From: Gammaproteobacteria bacterium
Lineage (GTDB): Bacteria > Pseudomonadota > Gammaproteobacteria > Pseudomonadales > Pseudohongiellaceae
Length of the DNA stretch: 41,079 nucleotides
NCBI GenBank assembly: GCA_030832825.1
Contig: JAURIJ010000025.1
Location: 1-41,079, forward strand
Direction: 5' to 3'
In this document: positions 1 through 9,036 of the stretch, in pieces
Numbering within the stretch: the stretch's first letter is position 1
How the letters are laid out: the number at the start of each line of letters is the position of its first letter
Notes under the pieces: generated by a model
Told to the model about the DNA's origin: nothing
Database searches by the model: none
The model's input: only the letters and a program-made list of their open reading frames with translations
Made by a program: the position numbers and the translations under genes

Positions 1-950
1 GAGTTGGTGGAGGCGTTGCCGAAGGCGTTCAGCGCCTTGGCGTGCTTGATGATGCCGCCGATGTAGTACAGGGCTTCCAGGGACAGGCCGGCGTACTGGT
101 CGCCAGCGAAAACGTTCTTGCCGTCCTTGGAGATGGACTGGTGCACGTGCATGCCGCTGCCGTTGTCGCCGACCAGGGGCTTCGGCATGAAGGTGGCTGT
201 CTTGCCGTAGGCGTCTGCGGTGTTGTGCACGCAGTATTTCAGGATCTGCACTTCGTCAGCCTTCTTCACCAGCGTGTTGAACTTGGCACCGATTTCCAGC
301 TGACCGGCGTTGCCCACTTCGTGGTGGTGCAGTTCTATGGTCAGGCCCATCTCGGTCATGGTGTCGCACATGGCGCAACGCAGGTCCTGGAAGGAGTCGA
401 TGGGGGGGACGGGGAAGTAGCCGCCCTTGACCTTCGGACGGTGACCCTTGTTGCCGCCTTCGATGGCCTTGTCGGAGGACCAGGCGGCCTCGTCGGAGCC
501 GATCTCGAAGAAGGAGCGGTGCATTTCAGTCTTCCACTTCACTTCGTCGAACACGAAGAATTCGGGCTCGGGGCCGAAGAAGGCCTTGTCGCCGATGCCG
601 GTGGACTTCAGGTATTCCTCGGCGCGACGGGCCACGGAGCGCGGGTCACGGTTGTAACCCTGCATGGTCTTCGGCTCGATGATGTCGCAGGTGATGTTCA
701 GCTGCGGGTCGTCGGAGAACGGGTCCATGACGGCCGTGCTGTCGTCCGGACGCAGGATCATGTCGGACTCGTTGATGCCTTTCCAGCCGGCAACGGAAGA
801 ACCGTCGAACATGACGCCTTCCATGAAAGTCTCATCCACGACAGCCGCGGGGAAGGTCACGTGCTGTTCTTTGCCCTTGGTGTCGGTAAAACGGAGGTCA
901 ACCCACTTTACGTCGTTTTCTTTAATCAGTTTCAGAGTCTTTTCAGACAT
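1..950 (-). CDS. glnA: Glutamine synthetase, type I (3' end outside window)
   Basis: Glutamine synthetase makes glutamine from glutamate, ammonia and ATP and is the main ammonia-assimilating enzyme. The first 316 codons are visible on the minus strand; the family is about 468 residues, so the C-terminal third, including the adenylylation tyrosine, lies beyond position 1. The protein begins [12 protein letters not shown]. It shows the metal-binding GPEPEFFVF segment (E128, E130) and the NGSGMHVH segment (263-270). The ATG at 950-948 is preceded by GGAGGA, a good ribosome binding site. Upstream (1159-1292) lie a sigma54 promoter and two NtrC-type sites, so expression should respond to nitrogen limitation. 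Only the truncation by the window edge is unusual. Confidence 0.97.
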   Translation of the reverse strand, partial: MSEKTLKLIKENDVKWVDLRFTDTKGKEQHVTFPAAVVDETFMEGVMFDGSSVAGWKGINESDMILRPDDSTAVMDPFSDDPQLNITCDIIEPKTMQGYNRDPRSVARRAEEYLKSTGIGDKAFFGPEPEFFVFDEVKWKTEMHRSFFEIGSDEAAWSSDKAIEGGNKGHRPKVKGGYFPVPPIDSFQDLRCAMCDTMTEMGLTIELHHHEVGNAGQLEIGAKFNTLVKKADEVQILKYCVHNTADAYGKTATFMPKPLVGDNGSGMHVHQSISKDGKNVFAGDQYAGLSLEALYYIGGIIKHAKALNAFGNASTN

Positions 951-1158
951 TCTTGATCCTCCGTGAGATCGAGAAATGGACGGCTGGCGTCTTGGTTTAA
1001 TGGCTGTCGCCGCGGCAGAACCGCGGCTCCTGTGAAGCCTTGCTTGCTCTCTTTGTCTTGTTTGAGCGCTATCGCGAACAGGCGACCTGCAGCCTGCTCA
1101 ACAAGTAAGCGTTGCAAACCTATAATAGCGCGCAAGCTGGCCTTGTGTGCAGGGGTGG

Positions 1159-1174
1159 AGCAAAATATATGCCA
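1159..1174 (-). promoter_or_regulatory. Sigma54 (RpoN) promoter of glnA
   Basis: Read on the minus strand this is TGGCAT-ATATT-TTGCT, which fits the sigma54 consensus TGGCAY-N5-TTGCW with GG and GC separated by exactly 10 bases. The predicted transcription start is near 1148, giving a leader of about 200 nt before glnA. Two NtrC-like palindromes lie upstream at the usual activator distance, which strengthens the call. Confidence 0.85.
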
Positions 1175-1246
1175 GTCACCGGAAGCCCTGCACGCGAGCA
1201 AATCCGCCGCTTCCAGGCCGGTCGATCGATGCCTTATTGCTCGATT

Positions 1247-1262
1247 TGCACCAGTATGGTGC
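1247..1262 (-). promoter_or_regulatory. NtrC (GlnG) binding site, promoter-proximal
   Basis: The palindrome TGCACC-AGTAT-GGTGC (next base G) matches the NtrC consensus TGCACC-N5-GGTGCA and closely resembles the strong sites upstream of enteric glnA. Its centre is about 107 bp upstream of the start predicted from the sigma54 promoter. Confidence 0.85.
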
Positions 1263-1276
1263 GCTTGTAAAGAGTC

Positions 1277-1292
1277 TGCACCTACGTAGTGC
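1277..1292 (-). promoter_or_regulatory. NtrC (GlnG) binding site, promoter-distal
   Basis: TGCACC-TACGT-AGTGC is a second NtrC-type palindrome with one mismatch in the right arm. It lies exactly 30 bp (about three helical turns) from the proximal site, so two NtrC dimers would sit on the same face of the helix and form an enhancer. Confidence 0.8.
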
Positions 1293-1470
1293 GTTCTGCG
1301 ATTTTGCTTTCTCCCAACTTGCAGCGAGCATGGTGTTTATGAATTTATCGTTTGTTTCAGAGCCAAGTTTATTGACCAGAACTGGACAGTCCCCAATTGG
1401 AACATCCAGGGGATACTCTATATGAGGGCTACTGCACGCGGCGTGCCCCAGGGCGCACGCCGCGCGGTTG
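1293..1470. other. Intergenic stretch between glnA enhancer and RND pump gene
   Basis: No convincing gene is present. It is less GC-rich than the flanking genes. An imperfect inverted repeat (CTGGA...TCCAG, about 1382-1409) and a GC-rich inverted repeat near 1440-1460 (GCGTGC / GCGCACGC) follow the stop codon of the RND pump gene on the minus strand. Either could help end that transcript, but neither has a clear T-tract. Confidence 0.4.
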
Positions 1471-4400
1471 TCAGAGGGCGGATACAGGCGTGCGGCTGTG
1501 GTCTTCCACATGCGCTGCGTGCGTGGTGAAGTCGTACAGCATCAGATACAGGCTCGGCACCAGGAACAGCGTGATCACCGTGGCGAACAGCACGCCCCAG
1601 CCCAGGGAGATGGCCATGGGCACGATGAAGAAGGTGGCCGGCGTCGGCGAGAACATCAGCGGCACCAGGCCGATGAAGGTGGTCATGGACGTCAGGAAGA
1701 TCGGCCGGAACCGCGCCACGCCCGCGCTGGCGATCGCGTCTGGCAGACTGTGCCCGGCTCGCACCTCGGCATTCACGTAGTCCACCAGCACCAGGCTGGA
1801 GTTCACCACCACGCCACTGAGCGCCACGATGCCGATCAGCGAGAAGAACACCAGCTCCACGCCCATGATGAAGTGGCCGAGAATGGCGCCGATCGCGCCG
1901 AACGGAATCACGCTCATGATGATCAGCGGCTGGGTGTAGGACTTGAGCGGAATGGCCAGCAGCGCGAACACGATCAGCATCGCCAGCGGATAGGTGGAGA
2001 GAAGGCTGCCCAGCGATTCATCGCGCTGTTCGCCTTCACCGCCCAGGGACATGGTGATCTGGTAGTCATCGTTCCAGCGCTGCGTGAATTCCGCTGCGAT
2101 CTCGCGGGTGATCTGCTCCGGTGCGCTGACTGCGCGATTGACGTCGGCATTCACGGTGATCACGCGACGGCCGTTCTCGCGGTTGATGCTGGAATAGCTG
2201 TTCCCGAGGGACAGGCGTGCCACGCTGGAAAGCGGCACCTCGCCGCCTTCGGGCGAGCGCAGCATCATGTCTTCCAGATTGCCCATGGACTGACGCTCGC
2301 TCTCGGGGTAGCGCACCATGACCTTGATCTGATCCGGCCCACGCTGGATGCGTTGGGATTCCGCGCCGTAGAAGGCCTGTCGCACCTGACGCGACACATC
2401 CTGCAGCGTGAAGCCAAGCAGTTCGCCTTCTCGCAGCAGTTCGATCTGCACTTCCTGCTTGCCTGCGCGGAACGAGTCGCTGACGTCGAACACCCCAGGG
2501 TAGCGCGCCAGCGCCTCACGCAGCTCCGCGGTGGCGATGCGCAGGGTGTCCTCGTTGCGGCCTTCCAGGCGGAAGCTCAGTGCCTGCCCGGCAGAGAAGG
2601 AGTCGGACACGAAGTTCAGCTCCAGGGCGTCCGGGATCACGCCCACTTTCTCGCGCCAGCGGTCACGAATGTCGTTCGCGCTGACTTGACCGCGCGCATC
2701 GAATGAGCTGAGGATCATCACCACCTCGGCGATATGGCTGCCGCCCGCGCCGCTGCGCCCCATGGCGGGACCGCCACGATTGATGCGCGAACCCAGGGTG
2801 GTGAGGGTGTTCTCCACGGCATGACCCGGCTCGGCAGGGGCATCACCGGCTGCGATGCGTGCGTCCAGTTCGGCTTCCAGTTCTTGAACCAGTTCTGCTG
2901 AGGCCGTCTCGATGCGGGCCAGAGCCTCTTCGGTCACCTCGACTGCCACCCCTTCCGGCATCTGGATGCTGGCGTAAATCCGATCGCCTTCCACTGCCGG
3001 GAAGAATTGGAAGATCACACGGCCGCTAAACAGCAGCCCGGCCGTGAGCAGGATGATGGCCGTCGCAGTGGCCAGGACGGCATAGCGGTACTCCAGACAC
3101 GCACGCAGCGCAGGCTTGTAGATATTCTCGGCAATGCTTTCCAGTCCGCTGGAGATCCTTCTCTGCAGTGCCAGCCAGCGCTCGATCACCACACTGCCTT
3201 CGAGGTAGTAGCCCTTGGTGCGGCGATGTGCCAGGTGCCCGGGCAGGATGAGCTGGGATTCGATCAGGCTGAAGATCAGGCAGAGCGACACCACGACCCC
3301 GATCACGTTGAAGAAGGCGCCCATGGGGCCGCTCAGGATCAGCAGTGGCAGGAAGGCGGCGATTGTGGTCATCACGCCGAAGATCACGGGCACCGTCACG
3401 CTGAGTGTGCCCTCCACGGCGGCATCGCGCGGGCTCATGCCCTGCTGTTCGTACACGAAGACCCGTTCCCCCACCACGATGGCATCGTCCACGATGATGC
3501 CCAGCACCAGGATGAAGGCCATGATGGTCAGCGAGCTGATCGTGAGATCCAGCGACGGGAACACCATCAGGGCGCCCAGCATGGCGACCGGGATGCCGGC
3601 TGCCACCCAGAAGGAGGTCTTGAAGCGCAGGAACAGCGTCAGCACGATCACCACCATCAGGAAGCCGGAGTAGGCGTTGCCGGCCACCGTGGCGATGCGC
3701 TCCTCGAGGCCCTTGGCGTCGTCGGTGAGCACGATCAGCTCCACGCTGGCTGGCAGACGCGGCTGCCGCTGTGCCACGTACTCCTTCACCGCTGCGGCGG
3801 AATCCACGGTGTCCTCGTCCCCCACGCGGTAGATCTGCACGATGGCGGCGTTCTTGCCGTTGACGCGGGCGGTGAGATAGCCCTCCTCGAAGCCGTCGCG
3901 CACCGTGGCGATGTCTCCCAGCCGCAGTTGCGAACCATCGGGATAGGCGCGCACCACGATGTTCTCGTATTCCGCGCCGGTGTACATGCGCCCCTTGCTG
4001 CGCAACAGGATCTCGCCACCGGGAGTGCGCAGGGTGCCGGCCGGCATGTCCATGGCATTGCTGTTGATGGCAGTGGCGATCTGGTTGAGCGACAGGTTGT
4101 ACTGACGCAGCGTGAACTCGGACACCTCGACGGAGATCTCGTAGGGCCGGATGTAGTTCACCTCCACACGTGAGATGCCGTCGAGATCGATCAGCTCCAG
4201 ACGGATCTGCTCGCCAAGCTCCTTCAGGCTGGCATCGTCGGTGTCAGCCACCAGGGCCAGGGTCATGACGGTACTGGAGGGCGAGAACGACATCACGGTG
4301 GGCTGCTCGATGTCGGCCGGGAAGGTGGTGATGCCGTCGATGGTGCTCTTGGTCTCATTGAGCGTGCGGTTCAGATCGGCGCCCGGGGCCAGTTGGAGAG

Positions 4401-4677
4401 TGGCTGCGCAGCCGCCTTCACGGGCGGTGGAGGTCATGCGCTCGATGTTTTCCATGTTCTGCAGCGCCGCTTCGAGATGCACGCATACCGCCTGCTCGGC
4501 CTCCGCTGGTGCTGCACCGGGGTAGGGGACGTTGACTTGGATGGTCCCCGTCTCGATGCTCGGGAATTCTTCCTGACGGATGTTGGAGAAGGACAGGACG
4601 CCCGCGACCAGGAACACCATCATCATCAGGTTGGAAGCGATGGGATTGTCAATGAACCAGGTGATGACCGTTCTCAT
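1471..4677 (-). CDS. RND efflux pump, inner-membrane transporter (AcrB/HAE1-type)
   Basis: This is a proton-driven tripartite efflux pump subunit of the resistance-nodulation-division superfamily, 1068 residues long, as usual for the family. It starts MRTVITWFIDNPIASNLM with TM1, followed by a large periplasmic porter domain, then TM2-TM6 from about residue 330. TM4 carries the proton-relay motif GIIVDDAIVVGE with the two adjacent aspartates. A second periplasmic domain and TM8-TM12 follow, matching the internal duplication of the family. The ATG overlaps the stop of the adaptor gene (ATGA, 4674-4677), so the two are translationally coupled. No TolC-type outer-membrane gene is adjacent. The substrate cannot be read from sequence; drugs, detergents or metabolites are all possible. 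Confidence 0.93.
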   Translation of the reverse strand: MRTVITWFIDNPIASNLMMMVFLVAGVLSFSNIRQEEFPSIETGTIQVNVPYPGAAPAEAEQAVCVHLEAALQNMENIERMTSTAREGGCAATLQLAPGADLNRTLNETKSTIDGITTFPADIEQPTVMSFSPSSTVMTLALVADTDDASLKELGEQIRLELIDLDGISRVEVNYIRPYEISVEVSEFTLRQYNLSLNQIATAINSNAMDMPAGTLRTPGGEILLRSKGRMYTGAEYENIVVRAYPDGSQLRLGDIATVRDGFEEGYLTARVNGKNAAIVQIYRVGDEDTVDSAAAVKEYVAQRQPRLPASVELIVLTDDAKGLEERIATVAGNAYSGFLMVVIVLTLFLRFKTSFWVAAGIPVAMLGALMVFPSLDLTISSLTIMAFILVLGIIVDDAIVVGERVFVYEQQGMSPRDAAVEGTLSVTVPVIFGVMTTIAAFLPLLILSGPMGAFFNVIGVVVSLCLIFSLIESQLILPGHLAHRRTKGYYLEGSVVIERWLALQRRISSGLESIAENIYKPALRACLEYRYAVLATATAIILLTAGLLFSGRVIFQFFPAVEGDRIYASIQMPEGVAVEVTEEALARIETASAELVQELEAELDARIAAGDAPAEPGHAVENTLTTLGSRINRGGPAMGRSGAGGSHIAEVVMILSSFDARGQVSANDIRDRWREKVGVIPDALELNFVSDSFSAGQALSFRLEGRNEDTLRIATAELREALARYPGVFDVSDSFRAGKQEVQIELLREGELLGFTLQDVSRQVRQAFYGAESQRIQRGPDQIKVMVRYPESERQSMGNLEDMMLRSPEGGEVPLSSVARLSLGNSYSSINRENGRRVITVNADVNRAVSAPEQITREIAAEFTQRWNDDYQITMSLGGEGEQRDESLGSLLSTYPLAMLIVFALLAIPLKSYTQPLIIMSVIPFGAIGAILGHFIMGVELVFFSLIGIVALSGVVVNSSLVLVDYVNAEVRAGHSLPDAIASAGVARFRPIFLTSMTTFIGLVPLMFSPTPATFFIVPMAISLGWGVLFATVITLFLVPSLYLMLYDFTTHAAHVEDHSRTPVSAL

Positions 4678-5924
4678 TGCTGCACGACCTGGACGGCCAT
4701 GCCGTCAACCACGGCCTGGATGGGCGACATGCAGATCAGCTCGCCGGCTCGCAGGCCGCCGCTGATGAGCACGCGATCATTTTCCAGGCGCAGGATCTCG
4801 ACCTCGCGAAAGTGCATGCGATTCTCGGTATCCACTACCAGTACCTGATTGCCGCCACGAATCACCTCACGCGGCAGCGCGATGATGTTGTCGACGGACT
4901 TGCCTTTGATGGTGGCTTCCACATACAGCCCGACGGGCAGGGGAATCGCATTCGCATCCTCCTCGTTGGCGCCGACGGAGCGGGGATTGTCAACCCGCAG
5001 GATGGCCTGCACGGCGTTGTTGGAGGCGTCGATGCCGGCTTCGGTGCGCACCAGACGTCCGGTCCAGGTGTGCAGCTGGCCGCCGAACATGCCCTGGAGC
5101 GAAACAGGAGGTTGCGATTCCTCTGGCAGCTCGCCGCGATGGCCCAGCGGGATGTCCAGATAACCCAGCTGGGTGAGGGCGAGCGGCAGGCGCACTTCCA
5201 CTTCGTCGGCACTGAGCAGGGTGGCCAGGGCGGAGCCGCGGTTCACCTGCTGCCCCAGTTCTATGCTGGTGCTTTCGACGATGGTGGCGAAGGGGGCCGT
5301 CACTTCACTGCGGCGCAGTTCGAGTTCGGTCTGTGTCAGCCCGGCCTGAGCATCGCGCAGCCGCGAGGCAGCGATGTCGGCTTGACGCTGGAATTCCTGC
5401 AGCTGTGACTCGCTGACCAGGCGGCGAGCGGCGAGCTCGCGGTAGCGCTCGAGCTCGGTGTTGGCATGCCGGGCCTCGGTTTCGGCCTGGGAGAGAGCGT
5501 TCTGGCCCCGAATCAGGGCGTTCTCGAAGTCGCTGCTGTCGAGCCGCAGGATGGCTTCTCCTTCGGAGAAATAACCGCCAGCCACCAGGTTGGGTGAAAT
5601 CCAGGACACGGGCCCGGCAGCGGCGGCCGAGAGGCTGACACGGCGGGAGGCTTGCACCTTGCCCTGGGAGCGTACCTGCATGGTGACGCTCTCGGGTGCG
5701 ACGGGGGCGACGCGCACCGTGGTCAGGGCCTGCTCGGGGGCGACGGCTTCGAGACGCTCCGGGTTGCGGACCAGTGTGACAAAGGCCACGACTGCGACGG
5801 CCAGGATCGCGATGGGGAGAAGAGCTCGCTTCAATTGGGGAAACCTCGTGGAAAGCTGCTGTGTGGGAGTGAATGGGCGAAACGCCACGACCTTAGCGCT
5901 TGTATACGCTGCAAAGTGCAACAA
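4674..5924 (-). CDS. RND efflux periplasmic adaptor (membrane fusion protein)
   Basis: This is the adaptor linking the inner-membrane RND pump to an outer-membrane channel. It shows one N-terminal membrane segment (ALLPIAILAVAVVAFVTLV), lipoyl/barrel-sandwich halves flanking an alpha-helical hairpin (about residues 130-205, rich in Glu, Arg and Ala), and a beta-barrel plus membrane-proximal domain towards the C-terminus. At 416 residues it has normal length. The ATG at 5924 gives an atypical 30-residue leader before the membrane segment. An in-frame TTG at 5834 (GAGG about 9 bases upstream) that begins LKRALLPIAIL would give a more usual N-terminus, so the start is uncertain. The stop overlaps the pump start by 4 bases. 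The gene diverges from trkH. Confidence 0.88.
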   Translation of the reverse strand: MLHFAAYTSAKVVAFRPFTPTQQLSTRFPQLKRALLPIAILAVAVVAFVTLVRNPERLEAVAPEQALTTVRVAPVAPESVTMQVRSQGKVQASRRVSLSAAAAGPVSWISPNLVAGGYFSEGEAILRLDSSDFENALIRGQNALSQAETEARHANTELERYRELAARRLVSESQLQEFQRQADIAASRLRDAQAGLTQTELELRRSEVTAPFATIVESTSIELGQQVNRGSALATLLSADEVEVRLPLALTQLGYLDIPLGHRGELPEESQPPVSLQGMFGGQLHTWTGRLVRTEAGIDASNNAVQAILRVDNPRSVGANEEDANAIPLPVGLYVEATIKGKSVDNIIALPREVIRGGNQVLVVDTENRMHFREVEILRLENDRVLISGGLRAGELICMSPIQAVVDGMAVQVVQQ

Positions 5925-6079
5925 GATCAGCGGTCCGCAAGAAATTCCTGAAATCGGCCGCTGTTACGCATGCCCGCGGGATTACTGTCGGTCGGGCAGT
6001 GAAATTTTTACGCATTTGTGGCGCGCCGCAGGCTTTAACTGCATGGAGATTTTACGCCGGGCTGCTCCAGACTGCAGAC

Positions 6080-7534
6080 ATGAAAACCTTCAGTCCCGTC
6101 CTGATCGTCCTCGGTGTGGTGCTCTGCTTCCTTGCTCTGCTGCAGGGGTTTCCTGCGCTGCTGGCCTGGGGCATGAACACGGGCAATCTGTCGGCCTACG
6201 CCCTGAGTGCGTTGTCCTGCGGTGGTGCGGGACTGATCAGCATTGCTGTTGGGCACGCGCATCGCTCGCCGCACCTGCAGCCTCGGCAGATGTTCCTGAT
6301 CACGGCGACATGCTGGCTGGTGGTGCCGGTGTTCGGAGCCCTTCCCCTGCTGCTGACACTCGACGGACTGACGCTGGCCGATGGAGTCTTCGAATCCGTA
6401 TCCGGCATGACCACCACCGGCGCCACCGTGCTGGTCGGACTCGACGCGATGGCCGCGGATGTCCTGCTCTGGCGCTCCCTGCTGCAGTGGTTCGGAGGCA
6501 TGGGCATCATCGGCATGGCGATCGCGGTGCTGCCCTTCCTGAGTGTCGGCGGCATGAAACTGTTCCGCACGGAATCCTCGGACTGGTCGGACAAGTCCAT
6601 GCCCCGCACCCAGCAGCTGCTCAAGCACATGGTGCTGGTCTACGTTGTGCTGACGCTGCTGTGCGCGCTGCTCTACCGTGCGTTCGGCATGGATACTTTC
6701 AATGCCGTGAATCATGCCTTGAGCACGATCTCCACGGGCGGCTATTCAACCTCGGACAGCTCCTTCGCGCAGTTCGCCTCGCCGGCCCTGCACTGGATCG
6801 GCATTGTCTTCATGATCCTCGGGGCCTCGCCTTTCGTGCTCTATCTGCGCGCGCTCAAGCATCGCAGCCTTGCGCCTCTTCTGGCAGACCGCCAGCTGCG
6901 CGGCATGCTGCTGATGATGGCGGGCATGAGTGCGAGCCTCGCGCTGGTGGTCTGGCAGGCGGGCGATTCCTCGATCGGCAAGGCACTCACCCTGGCAACA
7001 TTCAATCTGGTCTCAGTGATCACCACCACCGGGTTTGCCAGTGCGGATTACACCTTGTGGGGCAATTTCGCGATTGTCGTGTTCTTCTTCGCGACCTTCC
7101 TCGGCGGCTGCTCCGGGTCCACCAGCGGTGGCATCAAGACTTTCCGCATCCAGTTGTGTGTCACCCTGATCCGCGAGCAGGTGGCCCGCGCCATTCACCC
7201 GCGCGCGACGCTGCAGCGATCCTACAGCGGCGTGACGGTGTCGGACGAGATTCTCACCTCGCTGGTGGCCTTTCTGTTCGTGATGGTGCTGTGCCTGACA
7301 GTCATGACACTATTGCTCGCGATGACGGGGCTGGACCTGGTGACCAGCCTGACCGGTGCCGCCACGGCACTGGCCAATGTGGGGCCTGGACTTGGGCCGA
7401 TCATCGGGCCTGCCGGCAATTTTTCCAGCCTGTCAGACACGGCCAAATGGGTGTTGTGCGGAGGGATGATCATGGGGCGACTCGAGTTTCTGACAATCAT
7501 CGTGCTGCTCAGTCCGGCCTTCTGGCGGCGCTGA
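6080..7534 (+). CDS. trkH: Trk/Ktr-type potassium uptake protein TrkH
   Basis: This is the membrane subunit of a Trk potassium uptake system. Its 484 residues are about the length of Escherichia coli TrkH. The four pore-loop (MPM) repeats are visible through their selectivity-filter segments: SGMTTTGAT, STISTGGYS, ITTTGFASA and ANVGPGLG. The C-terminus GRLEFLTIIVLLSPAFWRR is typical. The ATG at 6080 was chosen because MKTFSPVLIVLGVV starts directly with TM1; the frame is open further upstream but that sequence looks like noise. No strong ribosome binding site is seen. The stop overlaps the next start (TGATG), so it is coupled to a sensor kinase gene. The NAD-binding partner TrkA is not in the window. 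Confidence 0.93.
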   Translation: MKTFSPVLIVLGVVLCFLALLQGFPALLAWGMNTGNLSAYALSALSCGGAGLISIAVGHAHRSPHLQPRQMFLITATCWLVVPVFGALPLLLTLDGLTLADGVFESVSGMTTTGATVLVGLDAMAADVLLWRSLLQWFGGMGIIGMAIAVLPFLSVGGMKLFRTESSDWSDKSMPRTQQLLKHMVLVYVVLTLLCALLYRAFGMDTFNAVNHALSTISTGGYSTSDSSFAQFASPALHWIGIVFMILGASPFVLYLRALKHRSLAPLLADRQLRGMLLMMAGMSASLALVVWQAGDSSIGKALTLATFNLVSVITTTGFASADYTLWGNFAIVVFFFATFLGGCSGSTSGGIKTFRIQLCVTLIREQVARAIHPRATLQRSYSGVTVSDEILTSLVAFLFVMVLCLTVMTLLLAMTGLDLVTSLTGAATALANVGPGLGPIIGPAGNFSSLSDTAKWVLCGGMIMGRLEFLTIIVLLSPAFWRR

Positions 7535-9036
7535 TGCAGCCCTGGCCTGCCTTCGACACGTGGTGGGTGGCGGCGCTCTTCGCGCTGGCCATGACAGCCC
7601 TCGCCACGCTCCTGTGTCTGCTCCTGCAGGCCTGGCTGCCTGCGGCCAATCTGGCGCTGGTCTACACGACTGGAGTCCTGCTGACGGCAATCTTCACCCG
7701 GGTGGTACCCGCACTGCTGTGCGCGCTCGGCAGCGTCCTCGCCTTCAACTTCTTCTTCACCGAGCCCCGCGGCTCCCTGCTGATGACCCATCGCGAAGAC
7801 GTTCTGACGGCGGGGCTGTTGCTCTTTGTCGCCGTTGTGGTGGGTTCCCTGGCCGGTCGACTGCAGACCAAGATCCGCAGTCTGGAGTTTCGCGACCGCT
7901 TCGCCCGCATCGAGCATCGTCTGCTGGAGCGAGTCAGTCTGGCATTGGATGCGCAAGCGGTGCTGCTCGCCCTGCAGGACGCTGTCACGCAGCTCACCGG
8001 GACAGCCAGCCAGGCGCTGCATGCCGGCAAGGGAAGGCAGCCGGCGTGGGCTGACGCGCCGCCACAGCTGCCGGCGGTGCTGCGCGACGCCGCCGAACAG
8101 TGGGTCAGTGGACATGCGGGGTCCACGCAGACCCCTGCGGGTCTGCGTGGAGTCAGCGATGGTGACGGCCTGCATGTGGCGGTGCTGACGTCAGCCACAC
8201 CGCCGCTCAGTGCACAGACGCAGGCGCAGAACGACGAAGCCATCGACATTCTCCTGCGCCAGGCCAGTCTCGGACTGCGCCGCATTCAGCTGCTGGGGGA
8301 TCTGGCGCGCGAGCGCATCGACAAGGAGCGCGAACTGCTGCGCTCCTCGCTGCTGTCCTCGGTGTCGCATGATTTCCGCACACCGCTGACGGCCATGGTC
8401 GGGGCCACGACGACGCTGCTGGAAATGCGCGGTGAACTCTGCAGCGCGCAGCAGGACGAGCTGCTGGAATCGGTGCTCGCCGAAGCCACGCGGCTGGACA
8501 ATTACACCCAGAACCTGCTGGACATGACGCGACTCGGCCAGGGCGAGCTGCGCCTGGATCGCAGCTGGGTCAGCATCGAGGAAATCCTCAACGTGGTGAT
8601 GAAGCGGGTGCGCCCGCTGGTGAGCGGTCAGCGTCTGGAGGTGTCCCTCGCGCCCGGCATCCCGCTGCTGCGCGTGCACCCGGCGCTGATTGAACAGGCG
8701 ATCTTCAATGGGCTGCACAATGCCCTGAAGTTCTCGCCACCGGGCGGGCGCATCCAGCAGCGCTGCGCCCGCCAGTCCACGCAGCCGGATGCCGGCCTGC
8801 TGATCGAGATCATCGACGAAGGTCCGGGTATTCCAGAATCCGAGCGCGAGGCCGTGTTTGGCATGTTCCACAGTGCCGAGCGCGGTGACCGACGCGCGGC
8901 CGGCACCGGTCTCGGGCTGGCGATCTGTCGCGGCATGATCGGTGCTCATGGGGGACAGGTGCGCATCACTGCCCCGGCGCAGGGCAGTGGCTGTGTCCTG
9001 CAGATTCTGTTGCCGCTGCAGGAGGGCACCACATGA
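7534..9036 (+). CDS. Short KdpD-type sensor histidine kinase (DUF4118 + HisKA + HATPase)
   Basis: This is a membrane sensor kinase equivalent to the C-terminal half of KdpD. The 500-residue protein starts with hydrophobic segments (about 11-30, 34-65 and 85-105) of the DUF4118 domain, including the diagnostic FNFFFTEPRGS. A GAF-like linker follows, then the H-box SSVSHDFRTPL (H279), N-box HNALKFSP, DEGPGIP, an F-box (VFGMFH) and GTGLGLAIC. Full-length KdpD is about 900 residues and has an N-terminal Walker-containing KdpD domain and a Usp domain; both are absent. The start overlaps the trkH stop by 1 base and the stop overlaps the regulator start (ATGA). No kdpFABC genes are nearby. Inference: it senses potassium or membrane state to control trkH. 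Confidence 0.9.
   Translation: MQPWPAFDTWWVAALFALAMTALATLLCLLLQAWLPAANLALVYTTGVLLTAIFTRVVPALLCALGSVLAFNFFFTEPRGSLLMTHREDVLTAGLLLFVAVVVGSLAGRLQTKIRSLEFRDRFARIEHRLLERVSLALDAQAVLLALQDAVTQLTGTASQALHAGKGRQPAWADAPPQLPAVLRDAAEQWVSGHAGSTQTPAGLRGVSDGDGLHVAVLTSATPPLSAQTQAQNDEAIDILLRQASLGLRRIQLLGDLARERIDKERELLRSSLLSSVSHDFRTPLTAMVGATTTLLEMRGELCSAQQDELLESVLAEATRLDNYTQNLLDMTRLGQGELRLDRSWVSIEEILNVVMKRVRPLVSGQRLEVSLAPGIPLLRVHPALIEQAIFNGLHNALKFSPPGGRIQQRCARQSTQPDAGLLIEIIDEGPGIPESEREAVFGMFHSAERGDRRAAGTGLGLAICRGMIGAHGGQVRITAPAQGSGCVLQILLPLQEGTT

Noticed and set aside
1468..2706. Long open frame opposite the RND pump gene
   Set aside because: His/Gln/Arg-rich translation typical of the antisense of a GC-rich gene; the RND protein on the other strand is unambiguous.
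5590..7533. Continuous open frame on plus strand upstream of the short KdpD kinase, which would give a much longer protein
   Set aside because: The translated upstream part is antisense to the adaptor gene and out of frame within trkH; it shows no KdpD or Usp motifs. The kinase begins at 7534 where hydrophobic DUF4118 sequence starts.
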